Source: Dokdonella_A sp036518555 (lineage in GTDB: Bacteria; Pseudomonadota; Gammaproteobacteria; Xanthomonadales; Rhodanobacteraceae). Taken from it: a stretch of 50,032 nt of DNA. The notes under the pieces were generated by a model. It did no database searches. It was not told the DNA's origin and saw only the letters and a program-made list of their open reading frames with translations. Both the position numbers and the translations under genes were made by a program. This document shows positions 1 through 8,001 of this stretch, piece by piece; the stretch's first letter is position 1, and each line of letters starts with the position of its first letter. The stretch spans positions 1 through 50,032 of the forward strand of contig NZ_DATDMY010000019.1 in the NCBI RefSeq assembly GCF_036518555.1, given 5' to 3'.

Positions 1-2
1 CG

Positions 3-554
3 ATTCGCGCGCGCTTCGAGAAGACGCTCAACGACGGTCGCAGCGCGGACGGCAGTCTCGGCGTCGCCGCGCTGCAGTCCGGCGACACGCTCTACGTCGA
101 CGGCCCGGTCCGCGCGGTCACGCGCCGCGAAGGCCGCCGCCTCGCGCTGTACTGGCTCGAAGGCGACATCGATGTGCGCCGTTCCGAGCTGAAGCCGCTC
201 GCGACGGATCGTTACCAGGTGCTGTCTTCGGTGCGAGGCGAGGGCACGTTGCGCAAGGAGTTCGCCGGTGGTGCCGCGGCGCTGAATGCTCGCGAGCCCG
301 CCGCCGGAGCGCCTGCACGCACGGCGCTCGAGAAGAGCCTCAACGACGGCCACGAGATCAGCGAGACGATCGAGCCGGCCAAGCTCCGCAGCGGCGACGT
401 GATCTACGTCAATGGAGATGCCGCTGCAGTGGTCCGCCGCCTCGGTCGCGACATCGCGCGCTTCTGGCTGGTCGGCTCGCTCGATGTGCAGCAGTCGGGC
501 CTGCAGGCCGATGGCCCGAACAAGTACAAGGTGCTCAACGACACCCTGCGCTGA
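3..554 (+). CDS. Duplicated-domain protein of unknown function, 5' end cut by the window
   Basis: The reading frame is open from base 3 with no start, so the N-terminus lies outside; 183 residues are visible before the TGA. The visible part contains two copies of one ~70-residue module, at about residues 5-74 and 109-178. Each begins (F/L)EK(T/S)LNDG, continues with a ...L(Q/R)SGD(T/V)(L/I)Y(V)(D/N)G core and a W-L-(E/V)-G-(D/S) turn, and ends in (R/K)Y(Q/K)VL. An Ala/Gly/Arg-rich linker of ~35 residues joins them. The repeated SGD...YV(D/N)G pattern suggests a small beta-rich fold. I do not recognise the family and cannot assign a function; more copies may lie upstream. A strong hairpin follows 20 bp after the stop, so this is the last gene of its transcript. 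Confidence 0.8.
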   Translation: MRARFEKTLNDGRSADGSLGVAALQSGDTLYVDGPVRAVTRREGRRLALYWLEGDIDVRRSELKPLATDRYQVLSSVRGEGTLRKEFAGGAAALNAREPAAGAPARTALEKSLNDGHEISETIEPAKLRSGDVIYVNGDAAAVVRRLGRDIARFWLVGSLDVQQSGLQADGPNKYKVLNDTLR

Positions 555-574
555 GCGTCGCTTCGGGTACACGG

Positions 575-602
575 AAAAAGGGCCGCCCATGCGGCCCTTT
601 TT
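575..602. terminator. Bidirectional rho-independent terminator
   Basis: A five-A run (575-579), a 7-bp GC stem (580-586 with 591-597), a CCAT loop and a five-T run (598-602) form a symmetric intrinsic terminator. It lies 20 bp from each converging stop codon (554 on plus, 622 on minus), so it should serve both genes. Confidence 0.9.
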
Positions 603-621
603 CGTGCGTCGGCATCGCGGT

Positions 622-1596
622 TCAGACGTTCACCTCGATGCGGCGTCCGCGCAGCCACACCGCGCCGGCGAGCAGCGCAATGCCCGCCACGGCGCCGATC
701 CACACGTTCGCCGAGGACAGCATCGCCAGCACGTGACCGGCATCGACGTTGGCCAGCACCTGGCCGTCGTCGGCGAACCACCCGCGCGGTCCGCCGAAGC
801 CGTTCTCGCGAACGACCATCCAGCTGCCCGGAACCACGCTGAGCAGCAAGCGGCCGAGGATCGAAGCCAGGCGGACGTCGCCGCCGATGTTCGGTGCACC
901 GAGCACGCCGAGCCACCAGTTGATGAACAGCGCGCCGAGCGGCAGCAGCACTGCCCACAGGAACGGCTTGCTGCGCGCGAACGCGGACCAGAACATCAGC
1001 CAGCCGATCGCCGGCAGGGCCCACAGCGCGTCGAGCGGGATCGTCAGGAGCAAGCGGCCGAAGGTCGTGAACGGATGCGACGCGGCGATCGCCGGCAGCA
1101 CGTTGAGGCCGTGCACGCCGGTCCAGAGCGTGACGAGCACGAGGAACACGACGTAGGCCGCGGTCGACGCCGCGAACGCGATCAGAGGCGCCAGGAGCAT
1201 CGCGCTGAGCGCCTTGGACGCGACGGTCGCGCCGTCCGACACCGGCAGGGACTTCCAGAACAGCACGCTACGATCGCGACGGTCGTCGTAGAGCGCGCCG
1301 AGCAGGTAGAAGAACAGCACGAAGAACAGGCCGATGCAGGGCACCGCGCCGAACGTGAACTGGACCATGTCCAGGGCCCGGCCGGCTTCGGCGAAATCCT
1401 GCGTGCTGATGTTGTCGCGCAGTTCGTCGAGCGAGACGCCCATCCGGACGTGCGCGTGGCTGTTGAACACTTCCGCGGTGAGGATGCCGAGCACGGTGAA
1501 GATCAGCATCACGCCGGTGATCCAGACCGGGGTCCAGAGGAACCCGCCGCGGTGTTCCCAGTATTCGCGTTTGATGAGGAGCGGGAGGTTGTTCAT
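622..1596 (-). CDS. ABC-2 type transporter permease of the YtrA-regulated operon
   Basis: A 324-residue integral membrane protein with about six hydrophobic segments (roughly residues 19-42, 80-101, 127-160, 184-205, 212-233 and 297-314). A short cytoplasmic loop after the second segment reads YDDRRDRSVLFWKSLPVSD, a hallmark of ABC-2 permeases in which this loop meets the ATPase. Its ATG overlaps the TGA of the upstream ATPase gene (ATGA at 1593-1596), so the two are translationally coupled and made in fixed ratio. It should form the membrane channel of an exporter whose substrate cannot be told from sequence. In the B. subtilis Ytr system the related transporter responds to cell-wall-active compounds; that is a family parallel, not evidence for this one. 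Confidence 0.88.
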   Translation of the reverse strand: MNNLPLLIKREYWEHRGGFLWTPVWITGVMLIFTVLGILTAEVFNSHAHVRMGVSLDELRDNISTQDFAEAGRALDMVQFTFGAVPCIGLFFVLFFYLLGALYDDRRDRSVLFWKSLPVSDGATVASKALSAMLLAPLIAFAASTAAYVVFLVLVTLWTGVHGLNVLPAIAASHPFTTFGRLLLTIPLDALWALPAIGWLMFWSAFARSKPFLWAVLLPLGALFINWWLGVLGAPNIGGDVRLASILGRLLLSVVPGSWMVVRENGFGGPRGWFADDGQVLANVDAGHVLAMLSSANVWIGAVAGIALLAGAVWLRGRRIEVNV

Positions 1597-2450
1597 GCGT
1601 AGGTTCCTTTCATCGTCGCGACGAACAGGTCGGCGACGCTCGGCTTGTGCAGTTCGCCGAGTCCGGCGAGGCGGGCGCGGTCGACGCCGTCGAACAGGAA
1701 GATCGACTTGCCGAACACCTGGCGCTCGTTGAGCGGCTTGAGCGCGCGCGCGGCGTCGGCCTTGTCCGGGTTGACCATGACTTCGGCGTAGCGGTCGCCG
1801 ACTTCGTCCATCGTCGCGGCGAGCACGACCTTGCCGTTCTGGATGAACATGAGGTCGGTCAGGATGTGCTCGATCTCCTCGACCTGGTGCGTCGTCACGA
1901 TGATCGTCTTCTGTTCGTCGAAGTAGTCCGACAGCAGGCTCTCGTAGAACGCCTTGCGGTAGAGGATGTCGAGCCCGAGCGTGGGTTCATCGAGCACGAG
2001 CAGCTTGGCGTCGATCGCCATCACGAGCGCGAGGTGCAGCTGCACGATCATGCCCTTGGACAGTTCGCGTACGCGCTTGTCGTGGCCGATGTTCGTGTGC
2101 GAGAGGAAGGCGAGGCATTTTTCGCGCGAGAAGCGCGGGTGCACGCCGGCGACGAACTCGATCGCCTCGCGAACGCGCAGCCAGCGCGGGAGCACCGCGA
2201 CGTCCGCGATGAAGCACACGTGCTCCATGAGCTGCGTACGCTGGCGATGTGGATCGAGGCCGAGCACCTTGAGTTCGCCTTCGTAGTCGGTCAGGCCGAG
2301 GATCGCCTTCAGCGCGGTCGTCTTGCCGGCGCCGTTCGGCCCTATGAGACCGACGATCCGACCGGCCTCGATGTCGAAGCTGACCGAGTCGAGCGCCTTG
2401 GTCGCGCCGTAGCGCTTCGCCAGGTTGCGTGCGTGCACGATCGCGCTCAT
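1593..2450 (-). CDS. ABC transporter ATP-binding protein of the YtrA-regulated operon
   Basis: 285 residues. It has Walker A (GPNGAGKTT), a divergent signature ELSKGMIVQ in place of LSGGQ, and Walker B LLVLDEPTLGLD. The LSKGM variant is common in the ABC-2 drug/lantibiotic exporter ATPases. A ~65-residue C-terminal extension beyond the ATPase core (KPLNERQVFGKS...) is typical of the same subgroup. The ATG at 2450 is chosen because it overlaps the TGA of the GntR gene (ATGA at 2447-2450) and has AGGAG six bases upstream; an in-frame ATG at 2534 would run deep into the regulator gene. It powers the permease encoded next (ATGA overlap). Confidence 0.9.
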   Translation of the reverse strand: MSAIVHARNLAKRYGATKALDSVSFDIEAGRIVGLIGPNGAGKTTALKAILGLTDYEGELKVLGLDPHRQRTQLMEHVCFIADVAVLPRWLRVREAIEFVAGVHPRFSREKCLAFLSHTNIGHDKRVRELSKGMIVQLHLALVMAIDAKLLVLDEPTLGLDILYRKAFYESLLSDYFDEQKTIIVTTHQVEEIEHILTDLMFIQNGKVVLAATMDEVGDRYAEVMVNPDKADAARALKPLNERQVFGKSIFLFDGVDRARLAGLGELHKPSVADLFVATMKGTYA

Positions 2451-2824
2451 CGGCTCTCCTCCTTGCGTGCCGCCGCCATCAGCTCGCCAAGGCTGAGCCC
2501 GAGGCGATCGAGGCGCGCCGACAGGATCGGCCATTCCTCGCGCAGGAAGCGCTCGCGCTCGGATTTCATCAGCGCGTCGCGCGCGCCGTCGGTGACGTAC
2601 ATGCCTAGCCCCCTCCGCTTTTCCACCAGGTTTTCGTCGACCAGTTCCTGGTAGGCCTTGGAGACGGTGATCGGATTGATCTGGAAATCACCGGCCACCT
2701 GGCGTACCGAGGGTAACGGATCACCTTGCTTGAGGACGCCGTCCAGGATCATCGCCACCACGCGGTCGCGCAGCTGGCGGTAGATCGGCGTCGAATCGTT
2801 CCAGGCGATGCTCATCAGCGTCAT
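2447..2824 (-). CDS. GntR-family transcriptional regulator, YtrA subfamily
   Basis: 125 residues: an N-terminal GntR winged helix (about residues 10-78, with the recognition-helix stretch INPITVSKAYQELVDENLVEKRRGLGMYV) and only a ~45-residue helical C-terminal tail for dimerisation. The tiny effector region defines the YtrA subfamily, whose members repress their own ABC-transporter operon. The ATG at 2824 overlaps the TGA of the preceding gene (ATGA 2821-2824). The probable target is the 22-bp palindrome at 3259-3280 in front of the operon. Another ATG lies three codons downstream (2815), but coupling favours 2824. Confidence 0.9.
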   Translation of the reverse strand: MTLMSIAWNDSTPIYRQLRDRVVAMILDGVLKQGDPLPSVRQVAGDFQINPITVSKAYQELVDENLVEKRRGLGMYVTDGARDALMKSERERFLREEWPILSARLDRLGLSLGELMAAARKEESR

Positions 2825-3228
2825 TCCTCGGTGCCATGGCGCAAGGGCTTGCCGAAGGAATAGTAGGGCATGCCGAATCCCGTCCCGGCCGAGCCGGTCG
2901 AGGCGAACGAAGTCACTGCGTGCACCGGCGCGAAACGGGCCACCGCGGGCAGCAGGGCGCCGCCGCCCGGTGTTCCGTCGCCGACGCGCACGGTGACCGT
3001 GGCCAAGGTCGGGATCTCCGGTTCGGGATGCACCACGACCGTCGGCAGCAGCACGGGGGCTGCCTCCGCCGCCGCGGCTGCGACGTCGCTGGCGAACGCG
3101 TGCGACAGGAACGTGATGGTCGTGCCGGTCAGCGCCAGCGCGAGCGCGAGGGCGAGTAGAGGGATCGCGCGCCGCGGCAGGGCGACGGCGGCCAGTTCCA
3201 TCAATGGGTGGGACGGGTGGTACCTCAT
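2821..3228 (-). CDS. Small single-pass membrane protein, first gene of the YtrA operon
   Basis: 135 residues with no recognised domain. A short N-terminal segment carrying an Arg-Arg pair is followed by one strongly hydrophobic stretch (residues ~23-46, Leu/Ala-rich), then an Ala/Pro/Val-rich region and a Gly/Ser/Phe-rich C-terminus. The hydrophobic segment is either a transmembrane anchor or an uncleaved signal; the mass of the protein would then be periplasmic. A good GGAGG lies six bases before the ATG at 3228. It is read first from the operator-controlled promoter and ends in an ATGA overlap with the GntR gene, so it is likely a working part or sensor of the ABC system, but that is inference. 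Confidence 0.72.
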   Translation of the reverse strand: MRYHPSHPLMELAAVALPRRAIPLLALALALALTGTTITFLSHAFASDVAAAAAEAAPVLLPTVVVHPEPEIPTLATVTVRVGDGTPGGGALLPAVARFAPVHAVTSFASTGSAGTGFGMPYYSFGKPLRHGTEE

Positions 3229-3258
3229 GACAGCCTCCGTGAGGTGCTTGATGAACTA

Positions 3259-3280
3259 GTGTTGTAGTTAACTATAACAC
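3259..3280. promoter_or_regulatory. Candidate YtrA operator (22-bp palindrome)
   Basis: GTGTTGTAGTT / AACTATAACAC forms a 22-bp inverted repeat with a single mismatched pair (3264/3275). Read on the minus strand it is GGTG-N16-CACT, which nearly matches the GGTG-N16-CACC type of site I recall for YtrA regulators in xanthomonads. It lies 31 bp upstream of the operon's first start codon and covers the predicted -10 box, as expected for autorepression. Confidence 0.72.
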
Positions 3281-3298
3281 CAAAAAAGCCAACGTCAA
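3271..3298 (-). promoter_or_regulatory. Promoter of the YtrA operon
   Basis: On the minus strand TTGACG (3298-3293) and TATAGT (3276-3271) are separated by 16 bp, close to the sigma70 consensus. The AT-rich character stands out strongly from the surrounding GC-rich DNA. The -10 box lies inside the operator palindrome. Confidence 0.7.
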
Positions 3299-3870
3299 GC
3301 ACCGCAACGCATGACCGATGGGGGGAGGGAGACGAGCGTCGCGCCAGACCGCTATCGAGGCCGCGGTCGCCGCCGCCGCCGCGGCCGTGCTGCTCGAGCG
3401 GATCGATGTCCAATGTGGGCGCCCCTGACGATCGATGCGGTCGAGGATCGGGATCGTGCAAGACGATCGCAGGCGTGCCTCCACGGCAGCCAACCGCGAG
3501 CCATGGCCCCGCGCCGGGACGAACGGGAGCGGTGTCGAGCAGCAGGTCGGAGCGGCACCGTGGGGCCCGCGCGGGGTCGAGGCGTACGCGCGTGCCTCCG
3601 AACATCCGGCCACCCGTCGCACCACCGGACTGGAGCGCCGGCGGCGACGGCGAGCTCGCTGCGGATCAGCACGAGCACGTCGTGCCGCTGCTCCGCTCGC
3701 CGGGTCGGACGCGGTAGCGAGGATGAACGAGAACGTTCGCGCCGTTCAGCGAAAGTCGGGAACCACGACGCGGGTGGACGTTGTCGAAGCGCAGCGTCCG
3801 GACAGTGCACGCGCCGTGCACCGGCTCGGCCAGGCCATGGCGCCGCCCGGGAGGCGCGGACATTCGCCGT
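3299..3870. other. Gene-free stretch without recognisable content
   Basis: The stretch between the YtrA promoter and the fkpA upstream region holds several overlapping open frames on both strands, but their translations are Arg/Ala/Pro-rich and low in complexity, lack ribosome sites and resemble no family I know. I see no tRNA, hairpin terminator or mobile-element end in it. It may hold a decayed gene or an untranslated RNA. Confidence 0.5.
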
Positions 3871-3899
3871 TTGCCAACACCGGGTGCCGTGTTCACAAT
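3871..3899 (+). promoter_or_regulatory. Possible sigma70 promoter of the fkpA-like gene
   Basis: TTGCCA (3871-3876), a 17-bp spacer and CACAAT (3894-3899) lie about 90 bp before the start codon of the prolyl isomerase gene. The -10 has four of six consensus bases; the call rests on spacing and position only. Confidence 0.35.
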
Positions 3900-3987
3900 A
3901 CGCGGCCCCGCATGATGGCCGGGTCGGTCACGCCGCGACGCCCACGGGCACTCACCGGCAAGACAATCGCAACCTCCAGGAGCAGAC

Positions 3988-4824
3988 ATGACGCGTTTCG
4001 TGCAGAAGACCCTCGTTGCCGCGCTCGCGGCCAGTTTCGCGATCGGCGCGATCGCGCAGGACAAGGACGCGCCCAAGGCCGAGGCCAAGCCCGCGGCTCC
4101 GACCGTCAAGGTCGACAAGAACAGCATCAGCACGATGGTCGGCATGGACGTCGGACGCGGCCTCACGCAGATCAAGGACGACATCGACATCAAGGTCGTC
4201 GAGCAGGCGCTCGAGGCGACGCTCAAGGGCGAGAAGACCTCGCTGACGCAGGAAGAGGCGCTGCAGGTCCGCCAGGAGTTCATGAAGACCCTGCAGGCCA
4301 AGCGCGTCGCCGAGCAGAAGGCCGCGGCCGAGAAGAACAAGAAGGAAGGCGAGGCGTTCCTTGCCGCGAATAAGTCGAAGCCCGGCGTGAAGACGACGGC
4401 CTCCGGCCTGCAGTACATGGTCGAGAAGGAAGGCACCGGCGCGAAGCCGAAGGCGACCGACACGGTCAAGGTGAACTACCTCGGCACGAAGATCGACGGC
4501 ACGAAGTTCGACAGCTCGTACGATCGCGGTCAGCCGGCGACGTTCCCGCTCAACGGCGTGATCAAGGGCTGGAGCGAAGGCCTGCAGCTGATGCCGGTGG
4601 GCTCCAAGTACAAGCTGTTCGTGCCGGCCGACCTCGCCTACGGCGAAAACGGCCCGGGCCAGATCGGTCCGAATGCGACGCTCGTGTTCGAAGTCGAGCT
4701 GCTCGACATCGAAAAGGCGGGCGAGAAGGCCGAGAAGGCCGGCGAGGCCAAGCCGGGCGCCGCGATGAAGGCGGCTCCGAAGCCGGCGGCGAAGCCCGCG
4801 GCGAAGCCGGCCGACAAGAAGTAA
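3988..4824 (+). CDS. fkpA: FKBP-type peptidyl-prolyl cis-trans isomerase, periplasmic (FkpA/Mip-like)
   Basis: 278 residues. A signal peptide (residues 1 to about 24, ending AIGAIAQ) exports it to the periplasm. Residues ~45-125 match the helical dimerisation arm of FkpA/Mip (SYGxG-like MVGMDVGRGL, then long charged helices). Residues ~140-242 are the FKBP domain, with the active-site landmarks KVNYLGTKIDGTKFDSSYDRG, GVIKGWSEGLQLMPVGSK and LAYGENGPG. It should catalyse proline isomerisation and chaperone envelope proteins. A ~35-residue Lys/Ala/Pro-rich tail (EKAGEAKPGAA...KPADKK) extends past the usual end. AGGAG lies nine bases before the ATG. A hairpin terminator follows, so it appears monocistronic. 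Confidence 0.92.
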   Translation: MTRFVQKTLVAALAASFAIGAIAQDKDAPKAEAKPAAPTVKVDKNSISTMVGMDVGRGLTQIKDDIDIKVVEQALEATLKGEKTSLTQEEALQVRQEFMKTLQAKRVAEQKAAAEKNKKEGEAFLAANKSKPGVKTTASGLQYMVEKEGTGAKPKATDTVKVNYLGTKIDGTKFDSSYDRGQPATFPLNGVIKGWSEGLQLMPVGSKYKLFVPADLAYGENGPGQIGPNATLVFEVELLDIEKAGEKAEKAGEAKPGAAMKAAPKPAAKPAAKPADKK

Positions 4825-4842
4825 TCGGTCTGCACTGACGCA

Positions 4843-4875
4843 CGAAAGGCGCGCCGCGTACCGGCGCGCCTTTCG
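4843..4875 (+). terminator. Rho-independent-like terminator after fkpA
   Basis: A perfect 13-bp stem (4843-4855 with 4863-4875) around a seven-base loop starts 18 bp after the stop codon and is followed by a short, imperfect T-rich run (CGTTTGTT). Confidence 0.75.
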
Positions 4876-5068
4876 CGTTTGTTGCGGTCCGAAACGCGCG
4901 GGCTGGTAAAATCCGCGATCCGCTGCAGGAACCTCCGGACATTCGACGTTCGCAGGTGCAGGGGCGAGTCGACCGATTCGCGATCGCGTACGGTCATGGA
5001 CCGGACGCAACGAGTCCGTACGAGTCTCGGGTGGGCTCGTTCGAGGCCCAACAGAATGGGAATGCCGC

Positions 5069-6409
5069 ATGCGCGTCACGATTTTCGGAACCGGCTACGT
5101 CGGCCTCGTCACCGGCACCTGTCTCGCCGAAGTCGGTAACGATGTCGTCTGCGTCGACGTCGACGCGGACAAGATCGCCCGGCTCGAACGAGGCGAGATC
5201 CCGATCTACGAGCCCGGCCTCGAGCCACTCGTGCGCGCGAACCACGCGAGTGGGCACCTGCGATTCACCACCGACGCCGCGAATGCGATCGCGCATGCGC
5301 AGATCGTCTTCATCGCGGTCGGTACGCCGCCGGACGAGGACGGCAGCGCCGATCTCAGCCACGTGCTGACCGTCGCGCGCACCATCGGCGCGAACCTCGC
5401 CCGCCACGTGGTCGTCGTCAACAAGTCCACCGTGCCGGTCGGCACCGCCGACGCGGTGCGCGCCGCGATCGCGGCCGAGATGGCAGCGCGTGGTGCGAAC
5501 GTGGAGTTCGATGTCGTCTCGAATCCGGAATTCCTCAAGGAGGGCGACGCCGTACAGGATTGCCTGCGCCCGGACCGCATCGTCATCGGCGCCGACAGCG
5601 CGCGCGCGGTCGACGCGCTCAAGACGCTGTATGCACCGTTCAACCGCAATCACGAACGCATCGTCCTCATGGACGTGCGCTCGGCGGAGCTGACCAAGTA
5701 CGCTGCCAATGCGATGCTCGCGACGAAGATCAGCTTCATGAACGAGATCGCCAACATCGCCGAGCAGGTCGGCGCAGACGTCGAGCAGGTCCGCCGCGGC
5801 ATCGGCTCGGACCCGCGCATCGGCTACCACTTCATCTATCCCGGCGCGGGCTACGGCGGCTCGTGCTTTCCGAAGGACGTCAAGGCGCTTGAGCACACCG
5901 CGCGCGCCCATGCCTACGAACCTCGCCTGCTCAGCGCGGTCGAGGCGGTCAACGCGGCGCAGAAGCGCAAGCTGTTCGCGCTGGTCGAGCGCCACTTCGG
6001 CGGCTCGCTGCGCGGCCGTACGATCGCGCTGTGGGGCCTCGCTTTCAAGCCGAACACCGACGACATGCGCGAAGCGCCGAGCCGCACCCTGCTCGAGCAA
6101 CTCTGGGCCGCCGGCGCGCGCGTACGCGCATACGATCCGGAGGCGGCGGCGGAAGCAGCGCGCATCTACGGCGAGCGCACCGACCTCGTGCTCTGCGACC
6201 AGCAGTACGCCGCCCTCGACGGTGCGGACGCGCTCGTCATCGTGACCGAATGGAAGGCGTTCCGCAGCCCCGATTTCGAGCGCATTCGCGCCTCGCTCGA
6301 GCAGGCGGTCGTGTTCGACGGCCGCAACATCTTCGAGCCCAAGGCGGTCGAGGCGGCGGGGCTCGCCTACTACGGCATCGGTCGCGGACGCAGCGTCGTC
6401 GCGCCCTGA
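5069..6409 (+). CDS. ugd: UDP-glucose 6-dehydrogenase
   Basis: 446 residues, the normal length. It oxidises UDP-glucose to UDP-glucuronate with two NAD+, supplying exopolysaccharide, LPS or lipid A modification. The N-terminal Rossmann fold starts at once (VTIFGTGYVGLVTGTCLAE, GxGxxG). The central domain carries the conserved NPEFLKEGDAVQD and the catalytic thiolate motif GYGGSCFPKD, with Cys266 as nucleophile and Lys270. The C-terminal NAD-family domain has GLAFKPNTDDMREAPS. The start is fixed by the Rossmann strand beginning at residue 2. The leader is ~160 bp from the terminator upstream. The gmd gene follows 81 bp later on the same strand, so both may serve one polysaccharide pathway. Confidence 0.95.
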   Translation: MRVTIFGTGYVGLVTGTCLAEVGNDVVCVDVDADKIARLERGEIPIYEPGLEPLVRANHASGHLRFTTDAANAIAHAQIVFIAVGTPPDEDGSADLSHVLTVARTIGANLARHVVVVNKSTVPVGTADAVRAAIAAEMAARGANVEFDVVSNPEFLKEGDAVQDCLRPDRIVIGADSARAVDALKTLYAPFNRNHERIVLMDVRSAELTKYAANAMLATKISFMNEIANIAEQVGADVEQVRRGIGSDPRIGYHFIYPGAGYGGSCFPKDVKALEHTARAHAYEPRLLSAVEAVNAAQKRKLFALVERHFGGSLRGRTIALWGLAFKPNTDDMREAPSRTLLEQLWAAGARVRAYDPEAAAEAARIYGERTDLVLCDQQYAALDGADALVIVTEWKAFRSPDFERIRASLEQAVVFDGRNIFEPKAVEAAGLAYYGIGRGRSVVAP

Positions 6410-6490
6410 ACGCCGCACCGTCGCCGGGCCCGCTTGGGCCGCGGCTTTTGCGTTACCATCGCCCGCTTGTGGAATTCATAGCGTAGGTCA

Positions 6491-7621
6491 ATGGAAAAGA
6501 AACGAGCGCTGGTCACCGGCATCACGGGGCAGGACGGGGCTTACCTGGCCGAGCTGCTGCTCGCCAAGGGTTACGAGGTGCACGGGCTCAAGCGCCGCGC
6601 TTCGTCGTTCAACAGCGAGCGCATCGACCACCTGCACCACGAACTCGACGACACGCGGCCCGGCGTCCACCTGCATTACGGCGACCTCACCGATTCGCTG
6701 AGCCTGTTGCGCGTGATCCAGCAGGTGAAACCGGACGAAATCTACAACCTCGCCGCGCAGAGCCACGTCGCGGTGTCGTTCGAGGAGCCCGAGTACACCG
6801 CGAACGCGGACGGCATCGGCACGTTGCGCGTGCTCGAGGCGATGCGCAGCCTCGGCCTCGGCGACCGCTGCCGCTTCTACCAGGCTTCGACGTCGGAGCT
6901 GTACGGCCTCGTGCGCGAAACGCCGCAGCGCGAATCGACCCCCTTCCATCCGCGTTCGCCGTACGGCGTCGCCAAGCTGTACGCGTACTGGATCACCGTC
7001 AACTACCGCGAGGCGTACGGCATCTACGGCTGCAACGGCATCCTGTTCAACCACGAGTCGCCGATCCGCGGGGAGACGTTCGTGACGCGCAAGATCACGC
7101 GCGGGCTCGCGCGCGTCGCTTGCGGACTGCAACATTGCCTCTACCTCGGCAACCTCGATGCGAAGCGCGACTGGGGCCATGCACGCGACTATGTCGAGGC
7201 GCAGTGGCTGATCCTGCAGCAGGACCAGCCCGCAGATTACGTGATCGCGACCGGCCTGCAGCACTCCGTGCGCGAGTTCGTCGTCCTCGCCGCGCGCGAG
7301 ATGGGGCTCGAACTCGAGTTCCGCGGCAGCGGCGCGGACGAGCACGCGGTCGTCGCGAAGATGTCCAATGCCGGGCTGAAGCTCGCGGCGGGCGACGTCA
7401 TCGTGCGAATCCATCCGCAATACTATCGGCCGGCCGAAGTGGAGACGCTGCTCGGCGATCCGACGCTCGCGCGCGAGCGTCTCGGCTGGACGCCGAAGAC
7501 GAGCTTCGCCGAACTCGTGCGGGAAATGGCCGCGGCCGACCTCGCCCTCGCCGAGCGCGAGGCGAACGGCGCGATCGGCGCGCGTCACGGTCGCCATCTG
7601 GTCGAGAAGCTGCCCGGATAA
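6491..7621 (+). CDS. gmd: GDP-mannose 4,6-dehydratase
   Basis: 376 residues, full length. It converts GDP-mannose to GDP-4-keto-6-deoxymannose, the entry to GDP-fucose, GDP-rhamnose or perosamine. It is an extended SDR: NAD(P) motif TGITGQDGAYL (residues 9-19), catalytic Thr134, Glu136 (STSELYG), Tyr158 and Lys162 (SPYGVAK), and the GDP-sugar-binding NHESPIRGETFVTRKI segment. The usual partner (fcl, rmd or per) is not next to it, so the end product cannot be read from this window. The stop is three bases before slyX. Confidence 0.94.
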   Translation: MEKKRALVTGITGQDGAYLAELLLAKGYEVHGLKRRASSFNSERIDHLHHELDDTRPGVHLHYGDLTDSLSLLRVIQQVKPDEIYNLAAQSHVAVSFEEPEYTANADGIGTLRVLEAMRSLGLGDRCRFYQASTSELYGLVRETPQRESTPFHPRSPYGVAKLYAYWITVNYREAYGIYGCNGILFNHESPIRGETFVTRKITRGLARVACGLQHCLYLGNLDAKRDWGHARDYVEAQWLILQQDQPADYVIATGLQHSVREFVVLAAREMGLELEFRGSGADEHAVVAKMSNAGLKLAAGDVIVRIHPQYYRPAEVETLLGDPTLARERLGWTPKTSFAELVREMAAADLALAEREANGAIGARHGRHLVEKLPG

Positions 7622-7624
7622 GCC

Positions 7625-7840
7625 ATGGCCGTCTCGCTCGAGGAACGCCTCACGGAGCTGGAGGTTCGCTTGTCGTTCGTCGACGACACGCTCGTCGCGC
7701 TGAGCGACACGGTCGCGGCCCACGATCGGCAACTGCATGCGCTGCGCAACGCGCTCGATGCGCTGCGCGTGGACCTGCAGGCGGTGCGCGGCACGTTGGG
7801 GCAGGCGGCTCAGGACGAGCCACCACCGCCGCATTACTGA
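7625..7840 (+). CDS. slyX: SlyX family protein
   Basis: 71 residues, the family's usual size. It is a single coiled coil (residues ~4-55: LEERLTELEVRLSFVDDTLVALSDTV) with heptad leucines, ending in the Pro-rich, tyrosine-terminated tail PPPPHY that is typical of SlyX. The biochemical role is unknown in the family. Its ATG is three bases after the gmd stop, so it is probably translated by re-initiation on the same message. Confidence 0.88.
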   Translation: MAVSLEERLTELEVRLSFVDDTLVALSDTVAAHDRQLHALRNALDALRVDLQAVRGTLGQAAQDEPPPPHY

Positions 7841-8001
7841 TGCGATCGTCCGTGATCGCGGCGTGTCGGCAGGGCGAGGGGCGCTTGCAGGTCGCGGCTC
7901 GGATCGGGTCCAGAAGCGGCCATCGAGGGCCGCACTTTCAATAGACAGCCGCTTCGATCGGAGGCGTGGTTGGGCGGGCAATGCAAAAGCGGTAAAGGGC
8001 G

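Noticed and set aside
3311..3991. Plus-strand frame of 226 residues upstream of fkpA
   Set aside because: Arg/Gly-rich, no ribosome site, no family resemblance, and it overlaps the fkpA start; kept only as an unassigned interval.
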